From: an uncultured Acidobacteriia bacterium
GTDB lineage: Bacteria; Acidobacteriota; Terriglobia; Bryobacterales; Bryobacteraceae
Length of the DNA stretch: 34,540 nucleotides
Assembly: GCA_903892565.1 (NCBI GenBank)
Contig: CAITIX010000397.1
Span: 1-34,540, forward strand
Direction: 5' to 3'
Shown here in pieces: positions 1 through 7,432 of the stretch (position 1 is its first letter; the number at the start of each line of letters is the position of its first letter). The translations under genes and the position numbers were made by a program. The notes under the pieces were generated by a model, which made no database searches, had not been told where the DNA came from, and saw only the letters and a program-made list of their open reading frames with translations.

Positions 1-541
1 CGTCGAGTGAACTGGCCTCTTCGCCGTAATCGCGCATGAAGAACTGGCGCACGCGAAAGCCTTCGGGTGTGATGCGACCGACGCCGACGAGGAACGCGCA
101 CGTGCCGGTGCCTCCCGCGAGGCCCGTAGTTTCGGTGTCGAGGAACGCCCATTCGCTGGGGGGCACACCGGCGACGGCTCCATTCGAGAGCGTCGCGAGC
201 AGATCGGCGGGCATATCGGCGAGCGCGCCAATATCCGCACTGCCGTGATATTTGTGACGCGGATAGAGCGTTTCGGTTTCGTAATGTTTACCGAGTGCGG
301 TTTCCACTTCTTCAAATGGGAGTGACGCGGGCGGCGCAGTTTCTGCTTCGGGAAGCGACTCGCGGATGGCGGATACTTCGTCGAGGTCCACATAGCGCTG
401 CTTACCGGATGTGCGGGAAAGGTCCGAAAAACGGGGCTTTCGAGCACCAGCGGGGGTAGCGTTTGATTCGGCGCGGTCGCCGGATTGAATGCGCTCCATG
501 CGTCGCCGCAAGGCCGCTAGCTGCTCCTGTAATTCACTCAT
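1..541 (-). CDS. YprB-like RNase H-fold exonuclease (C-terminal part missing)
   Basis: An open frame runs leftward from an ATG at 541 to the window edge with no stop, giving about 180 residues of the N-terminal part. Residues 1-110 are charged and of low conservation. After them comes a DnaQ/RNase H-like active-site motif, FLDTETTGLAGGTGT, followed by a hydrophobic strand and a stretch ending MRDYGEEASSL. In the YprB-like (RNase_H_2) family the Asp and Glu of DTET bind the catalytic metal ions. The role is probably nucleic-acid processing or repair; YprB is often a partner of the DEAD-box helicase YprA, which would lie outside this window. The ATG gives MSELQEQLAALRRR, an N-terminal helix. 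Family assignment is good; exact substrate unknown. Confidence 0.78.
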   Translation of the reverse strand, partial: MSELQEQLAALRRRMERIQSGDRAESNATPAGARKPRFSDLSRTSGKQRYVDLDEVSAIRESLPEAETAPPASLPFEEVETALGKHYETETLYPRHKYHGSADIGALADMPADLLATLSNGAVAGVPPSEWAFLDTETTGLAGGTGTCAFLVGVGRITPEGFRVRQFFMRDYGEEASSLD

Positions 542-866
542 GCGGACGTCGCGCGCCTTCCCGGGCCCGGTGTTTTGGCCTTACGAGGGTCAGCATAGCA
601 TCCTTATAACGTCCTTGAGATGGCTGCGATAGGCGTATTTAGGGGCTCCCGAGCATCCAAACATTTCCTGTGGAAATTGTGGAATCCCGAAAAGCTACGA
701 AAAATCGGGTGTTTTCGCATTTTTCTCTTTACATCGGGAGGAACGATCTATTATGATGCATTAGGAAACGCGTACCTGCTGCACTTTGGGCGCTTGGAGC
801 GCGAAGAGTAACGGGATCAAACGCACCAGGTACATTCGGGAGAGTTTGTTTTAGAAAAGGAGCAAC
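542..866. other. Intergenic region between divergent yprB-like gene and HU gene
   Basis: This 325-base stretch separates two divergent genes. It is more AT-rich than the flanking genes from about 655 to 775. It holds a plausible sigma-70-type promoter for HU (728-754) and the HU ribosome binding site (AAGGAG, 857-862). A short plus-strand frame at 620-811 has no family resemblance and no ribosome binding site, so I read it as non-coding leader. No RNA gene or riboswitch fold was recognised. Confidence 0.6.
728..754 (+). promoter_or_regulatory. Putative promoter of the HU gene
   Basis: A TTTACA box (728-733) is followed after 15 bases by TATTAT (749-754), in the locally AT-rich part of the spacer. 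This would start transcription near 761 and leave a leader of about 105 bases before the HU start. The spacer is shorter than the ideal 17 bases, so this is a moderate call. Confidence 0.4.
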
Positions 867-1166
867 ATGGCAGCAAAGCTGACGCAATCGCAATTCATCA
901 AGAAGCTGGCCGAGACGGTCGGCGTGACCACGAAGGTGGCCAAGGCCCTCACCACGGCGTACGCCGATCTGGCCGTCGCCGAAACCAAGAAGAACGGTGT
1001 GGCCGTTCTGCCTGGCGTGGGACGTTTGGTGCGCGTGGATCGCAAGGCTCGTCTGGGACGCAACCCGGCGACTGGCGCCACCATCAAGATCCCGGCCAAG
1101 AAGGTCGTGAAGTTCCGCGTGGCGAAAGCCGTGAAAGACGCGATCGTTCCGCCGAAAAAGAAGTAG
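867..1166 (+). CDS. hup: HU-family DNA-binding protein
   Basis: A 99-residue protein of the HU/IHF family, which bends and compacts DNA in the nucleoid as a dimer. It has the expected order: two N-terminal helices (MAAKLTQSQFIKKLAE, then KVAKALTTAYADLAVAE), the core VLPGVGRLVRVDRKARLGRNPATG that includes the RNPATG beta-arm signature, and a final basic helix ending PPKKK. The extra Lys-rich tail makes it slightly longer than the usual 90 residues. The start is fixed by AAGGAG at 857-862, four bases before the ATG. It is monocistronic, with a strong hairpin after the stop. HU versus IHF subunit cannot be told apart with certainty. Confidence 0.93.
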   Translation: MAAKLTQSQFIKKLAETVGVTTKVAKALTTAYADLAVAETKKNGVAVLPGVGRLVRVDRKARLGRNPATGATIKIPAKKVVKFRVAKAVKDAIVPPKKK

Positions 1167-1199
1167 TTCGGCTGGATGATTTTTGGTGGGTAAAAAGCG

Positions 1200-1233
1200 A
1201 AACCCCGCGGGGCGTATTGCCATCGCGGGGTTT
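1200..1233. terminator. Hairpin terminator after HU
   Basis: AAACCCCGCG (1200-1209) pairs perfectly with CGCGGGGTTT (1224-1233), a 10-bp stem with a 14-base loop. The stem ends in A/T runs on both sides and is followed by a weak T-rich stretch. It lies between the convergent HU and tatA genes, so it may serve both. Confidence 0.75.
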
Positions 1234-1302
1234 GCTATTTCTGGACTTAGTTTATAAGATACCGATTGAGGCTGACGTCCAAACTGCGGACGTGCCGGAA
1301 GC

Positions 1303-1482
1303 CTAGGCCTGCTTCTTATCGTCGGGGGGTGTTGATGTGGGTTCGTTCTTCAAGGCGTCCTTGAAGTTGCGAATGCCTTCTCCCAAGCCTTTGGCTACTT
1401 CCGGGATCTTCTTCCCGCCGAATAGCAGGAGCGCGACCACCAGGATCACCAATAGCTCAGGCAAGCCGATTGAACGTAACAT
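1303..1482 (-). CDS. tatA: Sec-independent translocase protein TatA
   Basis: A 59-residue protein, short but complete. It has the TatA/E layout: a brief N-terminal tip (MLRSIG), a single membrane helix starting at [17 protein letters not shown], the hinge [15 protein letters not shown], an amphipathic helix (RNFKDALKN) and a polar tail rich in Pro, Asp and Lys. TatA oligomers form the pore for folded Tat substrates in the inner membrane. The start is supported by AGGAGG (forward-strand complement around 1489-1495) a few bases upstream. No tatB or tatC adjoins it. A likely client in this window is the Tat-signal hydrolase at 30491-31483. Confidence 0.9.
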   Translation of the reverse strand: MLRSIGLPELLVILVVALLLFGGKKIPEVAKGLGEGIRNFKDALKNEPTSTPPDDKKQA

Positions 1483-1536
1483 AAGCGGCCTCCTTCATTC
1501 GACAGCATAACATAGCGCGGTCTTTGTGAAATAGCC

Positions 1537-1755
1537 ATGAAACAGCGTAAGGCTGGTAAAGCGACGAAAACCACGGCTCCCAAGGCCGACCCGAATCGCG
1601 CCACCATTGTGACGTTTGACCAGCCGAAGGAAGTCCGCGCCATCGCGCGAGAGCGTTTGGGAACCGTCAAGCCGACGCAGGCGATCTTGCCGAAGACCTC
1701 GCGGAAGAAGCCCAAGCACAAGAAGCCGTTGGGTGAAGACGCGAACTCCGATTAA
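1537..1755 (+). CDS. Small basic hypothetical protein
   Basis: A 72-residue open frame, very rich in Lys and Arg (MKQRKAGKATK at the start, RKKPKHKKP near the end), with a central stretch AIARERLGTVKPTQAILP that looks structured. I recognise no family. The composition would suit a nucleic-acid- or ribosome-associated protein, but that is inference. It is divergent from tatA, 54 bases away, and has no clear ribosome binding site. The third-position GC bias is consistent with coding. It could be a spurious frame. Confidence 0.5.
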   Translation: MKQRKAGKATKTTAPKADPNRATIVTFDQPKEVRAIARERLGTVKPTQAILPKTSRKKPKHKKPLGEDANSD

Positions 1756-1801
1756 GTCCGTCTTATCAACGAGCTCCCGTGGGTGTTGCCATAATCGAAA
1801 C

Positions 1802-2113
1802 ATGCCGTTCGTGAAGCTCGCACAACTATCGCAACTGCCGGAGGGCGCGGCGATCCATGTGGAAGTCGGGGATGGCGCGGTGGCCATCTGCAACGTGGAG
1901 GGCGAACTGCACGCCATCGACGGGATTTGTCCTCACTCGAATGGACCTCTTGGTGACGGAGGATTGCACGGACGGATTCTAGTCTGCCCGTATCATGCCT
2001 GGGAATTCGATTGCGTCACGGGCCTTTGTCCGGCGGACGATACGATACGGCAGGCGCGCTACGCTGTGAAGGTGGAGAGCGGCGACGTGCTTGTAGATTT
2101 CCCGTCGGCCTAG
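1802..2113 (+). CDS. Rieske [2Fe-2S] ferredoxin-type protein
   Basis: A 103-residue single-domain Rieske protein of the NirD/biphenyl-dioxygenase-ferredoxin type. The two cluster-binding boxes are CPH at residues 43-45 and CPYH at 62-65, separated as in soluble ferredoxins, followed by the usual AWEFD strand. There is no signal peptide or membrane helix, so it is cytoplasmic. It would carry electrons to an oxygenase or reductase, but no such partner is adjacent. The ATG at 1802 gives MPFVKLAQLSQLPEG, the normal family N-terminus; an upstream in-frame extension is of atypical Arg/Ser-rich composition and overlaps the preceding gene. There is no Shine-Dalgarno; a CATAAT box ends six bases before the ATG. 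fpg follows after nine bases. Confidence 0.88.
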   Translation: MPFVKLAQLSQLPEGAAIHVEVGDGAVAICNVEGELHAIDGICPHSNGPLGDGGLHGRILVCPYHAWEFDCVTGLCPADDTIRQARYAVKVESGDVLVDFPSA

Positions 2114-2122
2114 CCGATCCGC

Positions 2123-2914
2123 ATGCCTGAACTTCCTGAGGTCGAAACCGTTGTTCGATCGCTTGTGCCGCATCTGCCGGGGCGCAAGATCCTGTCTGCC
2201 GAATTTGGCTCGAAGCATGTGACGCCCGGGAATCGCGGGGCGCTTGCAGGGAAGCTGGCGGGCCGCACGATCCGAGCCGTCACGCGTCGCGGCAAGCATA
2301 TAGTGATTGGACTAGATGAGGGAACGCTGGTCGTCCACCTAGGAATGACTGGGCAACTCTTGCTGGACGCCACGCCGAAGAATCACGCCTATGGCATCTT
2401 TCATCTGGACACCGGGATGCTGGTATATCGCGATCCGCGGCAGTTCGGCAGCATTGCCTGGCATGCGGATTTAGCAAAGCTCTTCGCCAAGCTTGGGCCG
2501 GAGCCGCTTTCCGTGACGGTGGAGGAATTCGCAGCGCGTTTGAAGAAGCACAAGATGCGGATCAAGGCGCTGCTGCTGAATCAGAGTTTTGTTGCGGGCG
2601 TCGGTAACATTTACGCGGATGAGATTTTGTATGCCGCGAAGGTGCATCCTTTGGCGATGGCTTCGAAGCTAAGCAAGCCGCGGGTGGCGTTGATCCATCA
2701 GGCCATGCGCGAAATATTGACGATGGCGATTGAACACGGGGGCTCGTCGATTTCCGATTATGTGGATGCGGCGGGCGAGCGCGGTTGGTTTCAGATCCTG
2801 CACAATGCCTACGGGCGGGAGGGCGAACCGTGTTTGCGTTGCGGCGGAGCGATTAAGAAGATTTTAGTGGCGCAACGCGGCACGCATTTTTGTCCCGGGT
2901 GCCAGAAGCGCTGA
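2123..2914 (+). CDS. mutM: Formamidopyrimidine-DNA glycosylase (MutM)
   Basis: A 263-residue bifunctional base-excision repair enzyme that removes 8-oxoguanine and FaPy lesions and nicks the abasic site. The invariant start MPELPEVETV carries the catalytic Pro2 and Glu3. TRRGKHIVIGL holds the conserved beta-clamp Lys, the helix-two-turn-helix has NQSFVAGVGNIYADEILY, and the C-terminal zinc finger is formed by CLRC and CPGC. Length fits the family (about 270). It begins nine bases after the Rieske gene and is probably co-transcribed with it. No motif is missing. Assignment over Nei is supported by the PELPEVE start and the NIYADE helix. Confidence 0.96.
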   Translation: MPELPEVETVVRSLVPHLPGRKILSAEFGSKHVTPGNRGALAGKLAGRTIRAVTRRGKHIVIGLDEGTLVVHLGMTGQLLLDATPKNHAYGIFHLDTGMLVYRDPRQFGSIAWHADLAKLFAKLGPEPLSVTVEEFAARLKKHKMRIKALLLNQSFVAGVGNIYADEILYAAKVHPLAMASKLSKPRVALIHQAMREILTMAIEHGGSSISDYVDAAGERGWFQILHNAYGREGEPCLRCGGAIKKILVAQRGTHFCPGCQKR

Positions 2915-2941
2915 TAAATTCCAGACATCCAAAAACAAAAA

Positions 2942-2969
2942 CCGCGTCCACCCTTGCAGGAGGACGCGG
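2942..2969 (-). terminator. Bidirectional hairpin terminator between fpg and the 69-residue gene
   Basis: CCGCGTCC (2942-2949) pairs with GGACGCGG (2962-2969). Two inner G-C pairs can continue the stem across an A-A mismatch. On the minus strand the stem is followed by a T-rich run (complement of about 2930-2941), typical of an intrinsic terminator for the leftward gene. It may also stop rightward transcription from fpg. Confidence 0.72.
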
Positions 2970-2996
2970 CTGGATAAGGGGAAACTGTGAAAAAGC

Positions 2997-3206
2997 TTAT
3001 TTCGCCTTCTTCTGTTTCTGCTGACCGACGCGGACTTTGAACTGTTTGGCTTGTAATTCGCCGTAGGCCTTCCAGTCGAAACGCTGGGCGGCTTCCGAGA
3101 GATATTTATTGACGTCGATGTCCTTCGGCAGTACGGCCATCAGACTGGCCGTCATCGTGCCATCCGGGCTCGTGATGCGATAACGTTTAACGTTGGCGAT
3201 AGACAT
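2997..3206 (-). CDS. Small hypothetical protein (69 aa)
   Basis: I chose the ATG at 3206, giving a 69-residue protein that starts MSIANVKRYRITSPDG. An upstream GTG at 3251 in the same frame would add 15 residues with a Pro-rich start and would sit directly after the stop of the upstream gene. The body (DIDVNKYLSEAAQRFDWKAYGELQ) reads as an alpha/beta fold, with a Lys/Gln-rich tail. No signal peptide or membrane helix is seen. The family is not recognised. A terminator follows on the same strand, supporting real expression. Confidence 0.55.
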   Translation of the reverse strand: MSIANVKRYRITSPDGTMTASLMAVLPKDIDVNKYLSEAAQRFDWKAYGELQAKQFKVRVGQQKQKKAK

Positions 3207-3252
3207 AACGTTCTTAGCATAGCACGGGTTCTGCGGGGCGGGCTGCGCCACC

Positions 3253-4182
3253 TCAAGTACCGCCCTTAGTAGGGTTAAAGAAATGCCCCTGTGATGGGCG
3301 TATCGTGTGAATAACCCCGTCTACTTTGATAATTTCGTGCTGCGAGTCGACAACCTCCCCATCAAACCCGTACCGCACTGTGGACCGCACAACCGTTCGT
3401 AGTGCGTCCCCAGGCTGGATGACCTCTGTGCCGGCTCTAAACTGGGTCAGCCATTCAGGGTCGCTGATCTTAGCCTCGAAAACCCTTCTTTCGTGCCTAA
3501 ACTCCCAACGGGAATCGCCTAGAAAGTCCGGTCGCTTGATGACAAGGATCATTTGCGCATGGCTCGTCATTACTTCTTTTACGAGCAGATCGGTAAGCTC
3601 GTCGGGAACAACTTGGAAGGACGCGTTGAACTCGATGGCCGGCTCAGAGCTCAGGTAGGACACCGAATCGCTTGCTGAGAGTGGCTTGATCGCATCAGTA
3701 ATCAACTGTATCGACCTCACAACCTCATTCGACGCTATGGGTGTGTATGTTGGAATTCTCAGGACATCAGTTCCGGCCGCCGCATCGAGCAATTGCTGGC
3801 GTAGTTCCATTACGTCGGACTCGGACGCTACACTGGTTCGACCTTGTGTCCAGTTGATCATGATCCTTTTGGTCTTTACTAGGTAGGCGCCAACAATCTT
3901 CTTCCAATCGCCGCTTTTCAAGGCTTCGTCGTCGACTGATTCTAAGACGTTTCGCAACCAGACGCGCAGCGAACCGACCTCTATGTCCTCGAGCAAGGTT
4001 GCGGGCTTTAGCCCAACGGCTATCGACCCTGCCAAGAAGAAATCTATCTCTTGAAAGGAGTCGATCAATGCGGTCATTACCCTAAAAACCCTGCTCGGCG
4101 CATCCGAGTGCGGTGCGAAGCTGATTTGGATGCCGAATTCATCGGATTCGTGCGTTAGGGGCCCCTTGAGATTCGGCAACAC
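3253..4182 (-). CDS. Hypothetical protein, unknown family, possibly acquired
   Basis: A 309-residue soluble protein with a GTG start. It has no signal peptide, membrane helix or catalytic motif I can name. The N-terminal half is helical and acidic, with a conserved-looking block LLEDIEVGSLRVWLRN and then SGDWKKIVGAYLVKTKR. The C-terminal half is strand-rich (EWLTQFRAGTEVIQPGDALR). Base composition is visibly lower in GC than the flanking mutM and PQQ genes, and it sits alone between convergent and divergent neighbours. This suits horizontal acquisition, and similar lone proteins often belong to defence or phage-response cargo, but nothing in the sequence proves that. TTGACG (complement of 4213-4218) may be part of its promoter. 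Confidence 0.72.
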   Translation of the reverse strand: MLPNLKGPLTHESDEFGIQISFAPHSDAPSRVFRVMTALIDSFQEIDFFLAGSIAVGLKPATLLEDIEVGSLRVWLRNVLESVDDEALKSGDWKKIVGAYLVKTKRIMINWTQGRTSVASESDVMELRQQLLDAAAGTDVLRIPTYTPIASNEVVRSIQLITDAIKPLSASDSVSYLSSEPAIEFNASFQVVPDELTDLLVKEVMTSHAQMILVIKRPDFLGDSRWEFRHERRVFEAKISDPEWLTQFRAGTEVIQPGDALRTVVRSTVRYGFDGEVVDSQHEIIKVDGVIHTIRPSQGHFFNPTKGGT

Positions 4183-4237
4183 GTTAAAGTAATCCTATCT
4201 CAATAATAGACGCGTCAACACGCATAAATTCTCTGGT

Positions 4238-4267
4238 TTTAGTTCGACGTCCTCACTACGATATACT
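4238..4267 (+). promoter_or_regulatory. Putative promoter of the PQQ dehydrogenase gene
   Basis: TATACT at 4262-4267 is a good -10 box, with TTTAGT (4238-4243) 18 bases upstream as a weak -35 box. Transcription would start near 4274, just before the AGGAGA ribosome binding site. The region is AT-rich and lies between divergent genes. Confidence 0.4.
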
Positions 4268-4298
4268 TTCCTCTGCAATATAAATTAGGAGAAGTCTC

Positions 4299-6329
4299 AT
4301 GTCGCGCTTCAGAACCCAGCTGTTTTCCACTGCTATTTTGCTCACGGCGATGGCCGTTATTTCCGTTCCAATGCTTGCGCAAAAGGGCGCCACAAACGGG
4401 GAATGGACCACCTATGGAGGCGACCTGGGCAACACGCGCTACTCGCCGCTGAAGCAGATCGACGCTACGAATTTCAACAAGCTCCAATTAGCCTGGCGCT
4501 TTCATACCGATAACCTCGGCGCGCGTCCCGAATACAACTTGGAAGCGACTCCGCTCGTCGTCAAAGGCGTGATGTACTCGACGGCGGGCACGCGACGTTC
4601 GGTGGTTGCGGTGGATGCCGCGACGGGCGAGCTGCTGTGGGTGCACGGCGAGAACGAAGGCAAGCGCGGGCAGTCCGCTCCCCGCCAGCTTTCCGGACGC
4701 GGGCTCTCTTACTGGACCGATGGCCGCGAGGAACGCATTATATATGTCACCCCCGGTTACAGGATGGTTGCCCTTAATGCTAAGACCGGCGCGATCGTCA
4801 CGAGCTTCGGCAAAGACGGCGTGGTCGATCTGAAAATGGACGACGATCAGGAGATCGATCCCGTGACGGGCGAAGTCGGCCTGCACTCGGCGCCCGTGAT
4901 CGCGAAGGACGTGATCGTGGTGGGCGCGGCGCACCGTTCGGGAGGCGTCCCGCGCGCGCGCAAAAACGTGAAGGGCTTCGTGCGCGGCTTCGATGCCCGC
5001 ACCGGCAAGCGCCTGTGGGTGTTCCACACGATTCCTCGTCCCAACGAATTCGGCTACAACACCTGGGAGAACGATTCGGCCGATTACACGGGCAACACGG
5101 GCGCGTGGGCGCAGATGAGCATCGATGAGGATCTCAACTTGGTTTATCTACCTGTAGAGTTGCCCACGGGTGACTATTACGGTGGCCATCGCCCCGGCAA
5201 CGGCCTCTTTGGCGAAAGCATCGTCGCGGTGGATCTGCACACGGGCGTGCGCAAGTGGCACTATCAGCTGGTGCATCACGGGATTTGGGATATGGACATC
5301 CCATGCGCGCCGATGCTGGTGGATATCAACGTGAACGGGCGCGCGATTAAAGCCCTTGCCCAGCCCACGAAACAAAATTTCATGTACCTCTTCGATCGTA
5401 CGAATGGCCAGCCGGTGTTCCCGATTGAGGAGCGTCCGGTGGAGCAATCCACTGTGCCGGGCGAAAAGACCAGCGCGACGCAGCCTTTTCCGTCGAAGCC
5501 TCCGGCTTACGATCGCCAGGGATTCTCACTCGATGACGTGGTCGATTTCACGCCCGAAATTCATGCCGAGGCGTTGAAGATCGTGTCGCGCTACAAGATC
5601 GGTCCGATCTTCACGCCTGCCGTGGTGAGCAACGCGAATGGTCCTCTGGGGACGCTGGCGATGGGAACCGCGCAGGGCGGCACGGTGTGGCAGGGAGGAT
5701 CGTACGATCCGGAAACGCACATCGCGTATGTGTATTCGCGCAAGTCCGCGTCGATCTTGGGATTGGTCCCGCCCGCTCCGGGCTCCACGGATTTCGCATG
5801 GGTGCAGGGCACGGCCACGGCGGGCGCGCGCACTTCGGCGGGCGCGGGTGGAGATGCGAGTGCGGCTCCGGGAGCGGGTCCGGCGGAAGATAACGAAGCG
5901 GCACTGGCGGTACGCGGCATCCCGCTGATGAAGCCTCCTTACGGGCAGATCACGGCGATCAACCTGGATAAGGGCGAGATCGTGTGGCAGGTAGCGCACG
6001 GCGAAACTCCGGACAACATCAAGAACCATCCGGCGCTGAAGGGCGTGACCATTCCGCGCACGGGTCGCGCGGGCATCATCGGGACGTTGACCACGGGTTC
6101 GCTGATTGTCGCGGGCGAAGCAGGTAATGCGACGTATCCTCAGGGACGCGGTGCAATGTTACGCGCCTACGACAAACTCACGGGTAAAGAAGTGGGCGCG
6201 GTGTTCATGCCTGCTCCGCAGACGGGATCTCCGATGACGTACATGCTGAACGGGACGCAATACATCATCGTCGCGATCGGCGGCGCGGATCATCCGGCGG
6301 AGTTTTTGGCGTACAAGCTGGCGAAGTGA
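4299..6329 (+). CDS. Secreted PQQ-dependent dehydrogenase (glucose-dehydrogenase-like)
   Basis: A 676-residue quinoprotein with a Sec signal peptide (hydrophobic core about residues 8-25, cleavage near PMLAQ-KG). The mature part is an eight-bladed propeller with repeated W-motifs such as TGELLWVHGE and TGKRLWVFHT. The block LVHHGIWDMDIPCAPMLVDI matches the active-site region of membrane glucose and quinate dehydrogenases, which oxidise sugars or alcohols in the periplasm. There is no CxxCH, so no haem domain, and no multi-helix membrane anchor, so electrons must go to a separate carrier. Around residues 507-535 a Gly/Ala/Ser-rich low-complexity insert sits in a loop. The start has an AGGAGA site. 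No PQQ biosynthesis genes are nearby. Substrate not predictable. Confidence 0.9.
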   Translation: MSRFRTQLFSTAILLTAMAVISVPMLAQKGATNGEWTTYGGDLGNTRYSPLKQIDATNFNKLQLAWRFHTDNLGARPEYNLEATPLVVKGVMYSTAGTRRSVVAVDAATGELLWVHGENEGKRGQSAPRQLSGRGLSYWTDGREERIIYVTPGYRMVALNAKTGAIVTSFGKDGVVDLKMDDDQEIDPVTGEVGLHSAPVIAKDVIVVGAAHRSGGVPRARKNVKGFVRGFDARTGKRLWVFHTIPRPNEFGYNTWENDSADYTGNTGAWAQMSIDEDLNLVYLPVELPTGDYYGGHRPGNGLFGESIVAVDLHTGVRKWHYQLVHHGIWDMDIPCAPMLVDINVNGRAIKALAQPTKQNFMYLFDRTNGQPVFPIEERPVEQSTVPGEKTSATQPFPSKPPAYDRQGFSLDDVVDFTPEIHAEALKIVSRYKIGPIFTPAVVSNANGPLGTLAMGTAQGGTVWQGGSYDPETHIAYVYSRKSASILGLVPPAPGSTDFAWVQGTATAGARTSAGAGGDASAAPGAGPAEDNEAALAVRGIPLMKPPYGQITAINLDKGEIVWQVAHGETPDNIKNHPALKGVTIPRTGRAGIIGTLTTGSLIVAGEAGNATYPQGRGAMLRAYDKLTGKEVGAVFMPAPQTGSPMTYMLNGTQYIIVAIGGADHPAEFLAYKLAK

Positions 6330-6352
6330 TCTCGCGGGATTCGAGGGTCTAG

Positions 6353-7030
6353 ATGATAAATTATGACGTTCGATTGACGGACTTGGCGATTGTCTTTGCT
6401 ACCCTTCTAGGGCCCATCCTAGCCGTCCAGGTGCAGAAAAGCCTAGAGCGCTGGCGGGAGGAGAGCGCTCGTCGCGAAAGAATTTTCAAGACTCTTATGG
6501 CTACGCGAGCTGCGCGACTCGCGCCAAATCACATTGAAGCATTGAACATGATCAACATCGAGTTTCCGGCTGGCAAACAGTTCAAAAAGGTGAGAAGCGC
6601 GTGGAAAGCCTATTTTATGCATTTGAGTGAGCCTACGCCAGAGGAAGCACTCCAGCCCGTCTACTTTGCCAAGCGGAGCGAGCTGTTCACCGATTTACTC
6701 TATGAGATGGGCGCTGCGCTCGGCTACGATTTCGATAAGACAGAAATCAGCAAAGAGGCCTATTCAACCGTGTTTCATGAGAAGGCCGAGAATGATATTA
6801 ATACGATCCGAGAAAAGTTCGCGCAAATTCTAAACGGGAAGGCAGCGCTTCCTATGGCCGTAGTTCAATTTCCGGTTGATCCCGAACTTGCGGCCAACCA
6901 AGCCGACTATCTCAAGCTTCTCATCGCCCATATTCGCGACGGCAAGCCTATACCGGTGACTATCGTCGAAGGTGAGGCCACTGCCAAAGTGCTTTCGATG
7001 CGGCCGGCTGGAGACAATAAGACCGCCTAG
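6353..7030 (+). CDS. DUF6680-like membrane-anchored protein
   Basis: A 225-residue protein. Residues 8-27 (LTDLAIVFATLLGPILAVQV) form one N-terminal membrane segment. Next come a basic helix (ERWREESARRERIFKTLMATRAARL) and a cytoplasmic helical domain with the block NHIEALNMINIEF. From memory this start and block match DUF6680; a profile search was not possible. The C-terminal 60 residues are more variable. Function is unknown. The gene's stop is directly followed, in the same frame, by a fragment resembling the C-terminus of HigB, and then by higA. This placement suggests it was inserted into, or replaced most of, a HigBA toxin gene. Composition is lower in GC than the preceding gene. Confidence 0.72.
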   Translation: MINYDVRLTDLAIVFATLLGPILAVQVQKSLERWREESARRERIFKTLMATRAARLAPNHIEALNMINIEFPAGKQFKKVRSAWKAYFMHLSEPTPEEALQPVYFAKRSELFTDLLYEMGAALGYDFDKTEISKEAYSTVFHEKAENDINTIREKFAQILNGKAALPMAVVQFPVDPELAANQADYLKLLIAHIRDGKPIPVTIVEGEATAKVLSMRPAGDNKTA

Positions 7031-7111
7031 GTCTTTTGCGCTGCTTGGTGTTTCGCAAATGGTGCTCTCGGCCCTGACCCCTACGACGTGGGCTAGGAAG
7101 ATTACCATTAG
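7031..7111 (+). pseudogene. Remnant of a HigB-type toxin gene (3' end)
   Basis: Twenty-seven codons immediately after the DUF6680 stop read WCFANGALGPDPYDVG, a TAG stop (7094-7096), then EDYH and a final TAG (7109-7111). HigB/RelE-family toxins of the HigBA type end in a strand like CFRW...YDV..xDYH and stop just before higA. The DYH ending and its 10-base distance to the higA start match that exactly. The internal stop and the missing N-terminal two thirds show it is dead. The resemblance is from family knowledge and the alignment is short, so a BLASTX of this strip would be decisive. Confidence 0.5.
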
Positions 7112-7121
7112 GAGAGATGCT

Positions 7122-7415
7122 ATGCCGTTGAAAAATCCCGTTCACCCCGGTGCGCTCGCCAAGGCGAACCTTGAGGAACTGAACCTCAGTGTGGCCGAGG
7201 CAGCGAAGACGATGAAAATCACGCGCCAGCAGCTTCACAACGTGATGCAGGGCAGGAGCGCCGTTAGTCCGCAGATGGCGTTGCGCTTTGAACAGGCGTT
7301 TGGCGGCAGTGCCGATATGTGGCTAAGAATGCAGGCGGCGTATGATCTTGCCCAAGCGCGAAAACACCAAGGGAAACTGAACATCCCGCGCCTCGTTGAG
7401 CATTCTTCGCTTTAG
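7122..7415 (+). CDS. higA: HigA-family antitoxin (XRE regulator)
   Basis: A 97-residue antitoxin-type regulator. It begins with the family signature NPVHPGALAKANLEELNLS and carries a helix-turn-helix spanning VAEAAKTMKITRQQLHNVMQ and SPQMALRFEQAFG. It ends with the usual WLRMQAAYDLAQARK helix. HigA binds HigB and represses the operon through its helix-turn-helix. The ATG at 7122 follows AGGAGA and gives the normal N-terminus; a longer in-frame reading upstream overlaps the remnant and has no support. No intact HigB is adjacent, so this is an orphan antitoxin, or one whose partner is now the DUF6680-like protein. The latter is speculation. Confidence 0.88.
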   Translation: MPLKNPVHPGALAKANLEELNLSVAEAAKTMKITRQQLHNVMQGRSAVSPQMALRFEQAFGGSADMWLRMQAAYDLAQARKHQGKLNIPRLVEHSSL

Positions 7416-7432
7416 TCGGGGCATCGGTAAAA

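Noticed and set aside
620-811. 63-codon plus-strand frame before HU
   Set aside because: AT-rich leader region with promoter-like boxes, no ribosome binding site, no protein-like conservation.
6972-7415. Longer 147-codon reading of higA starting at 6972
   Set aside because: It overlaps the end of the DUF6680 gene and the HigB remnant in another frame, whereas ATG 7122 has AGGAGA and gives the family N-terminus.
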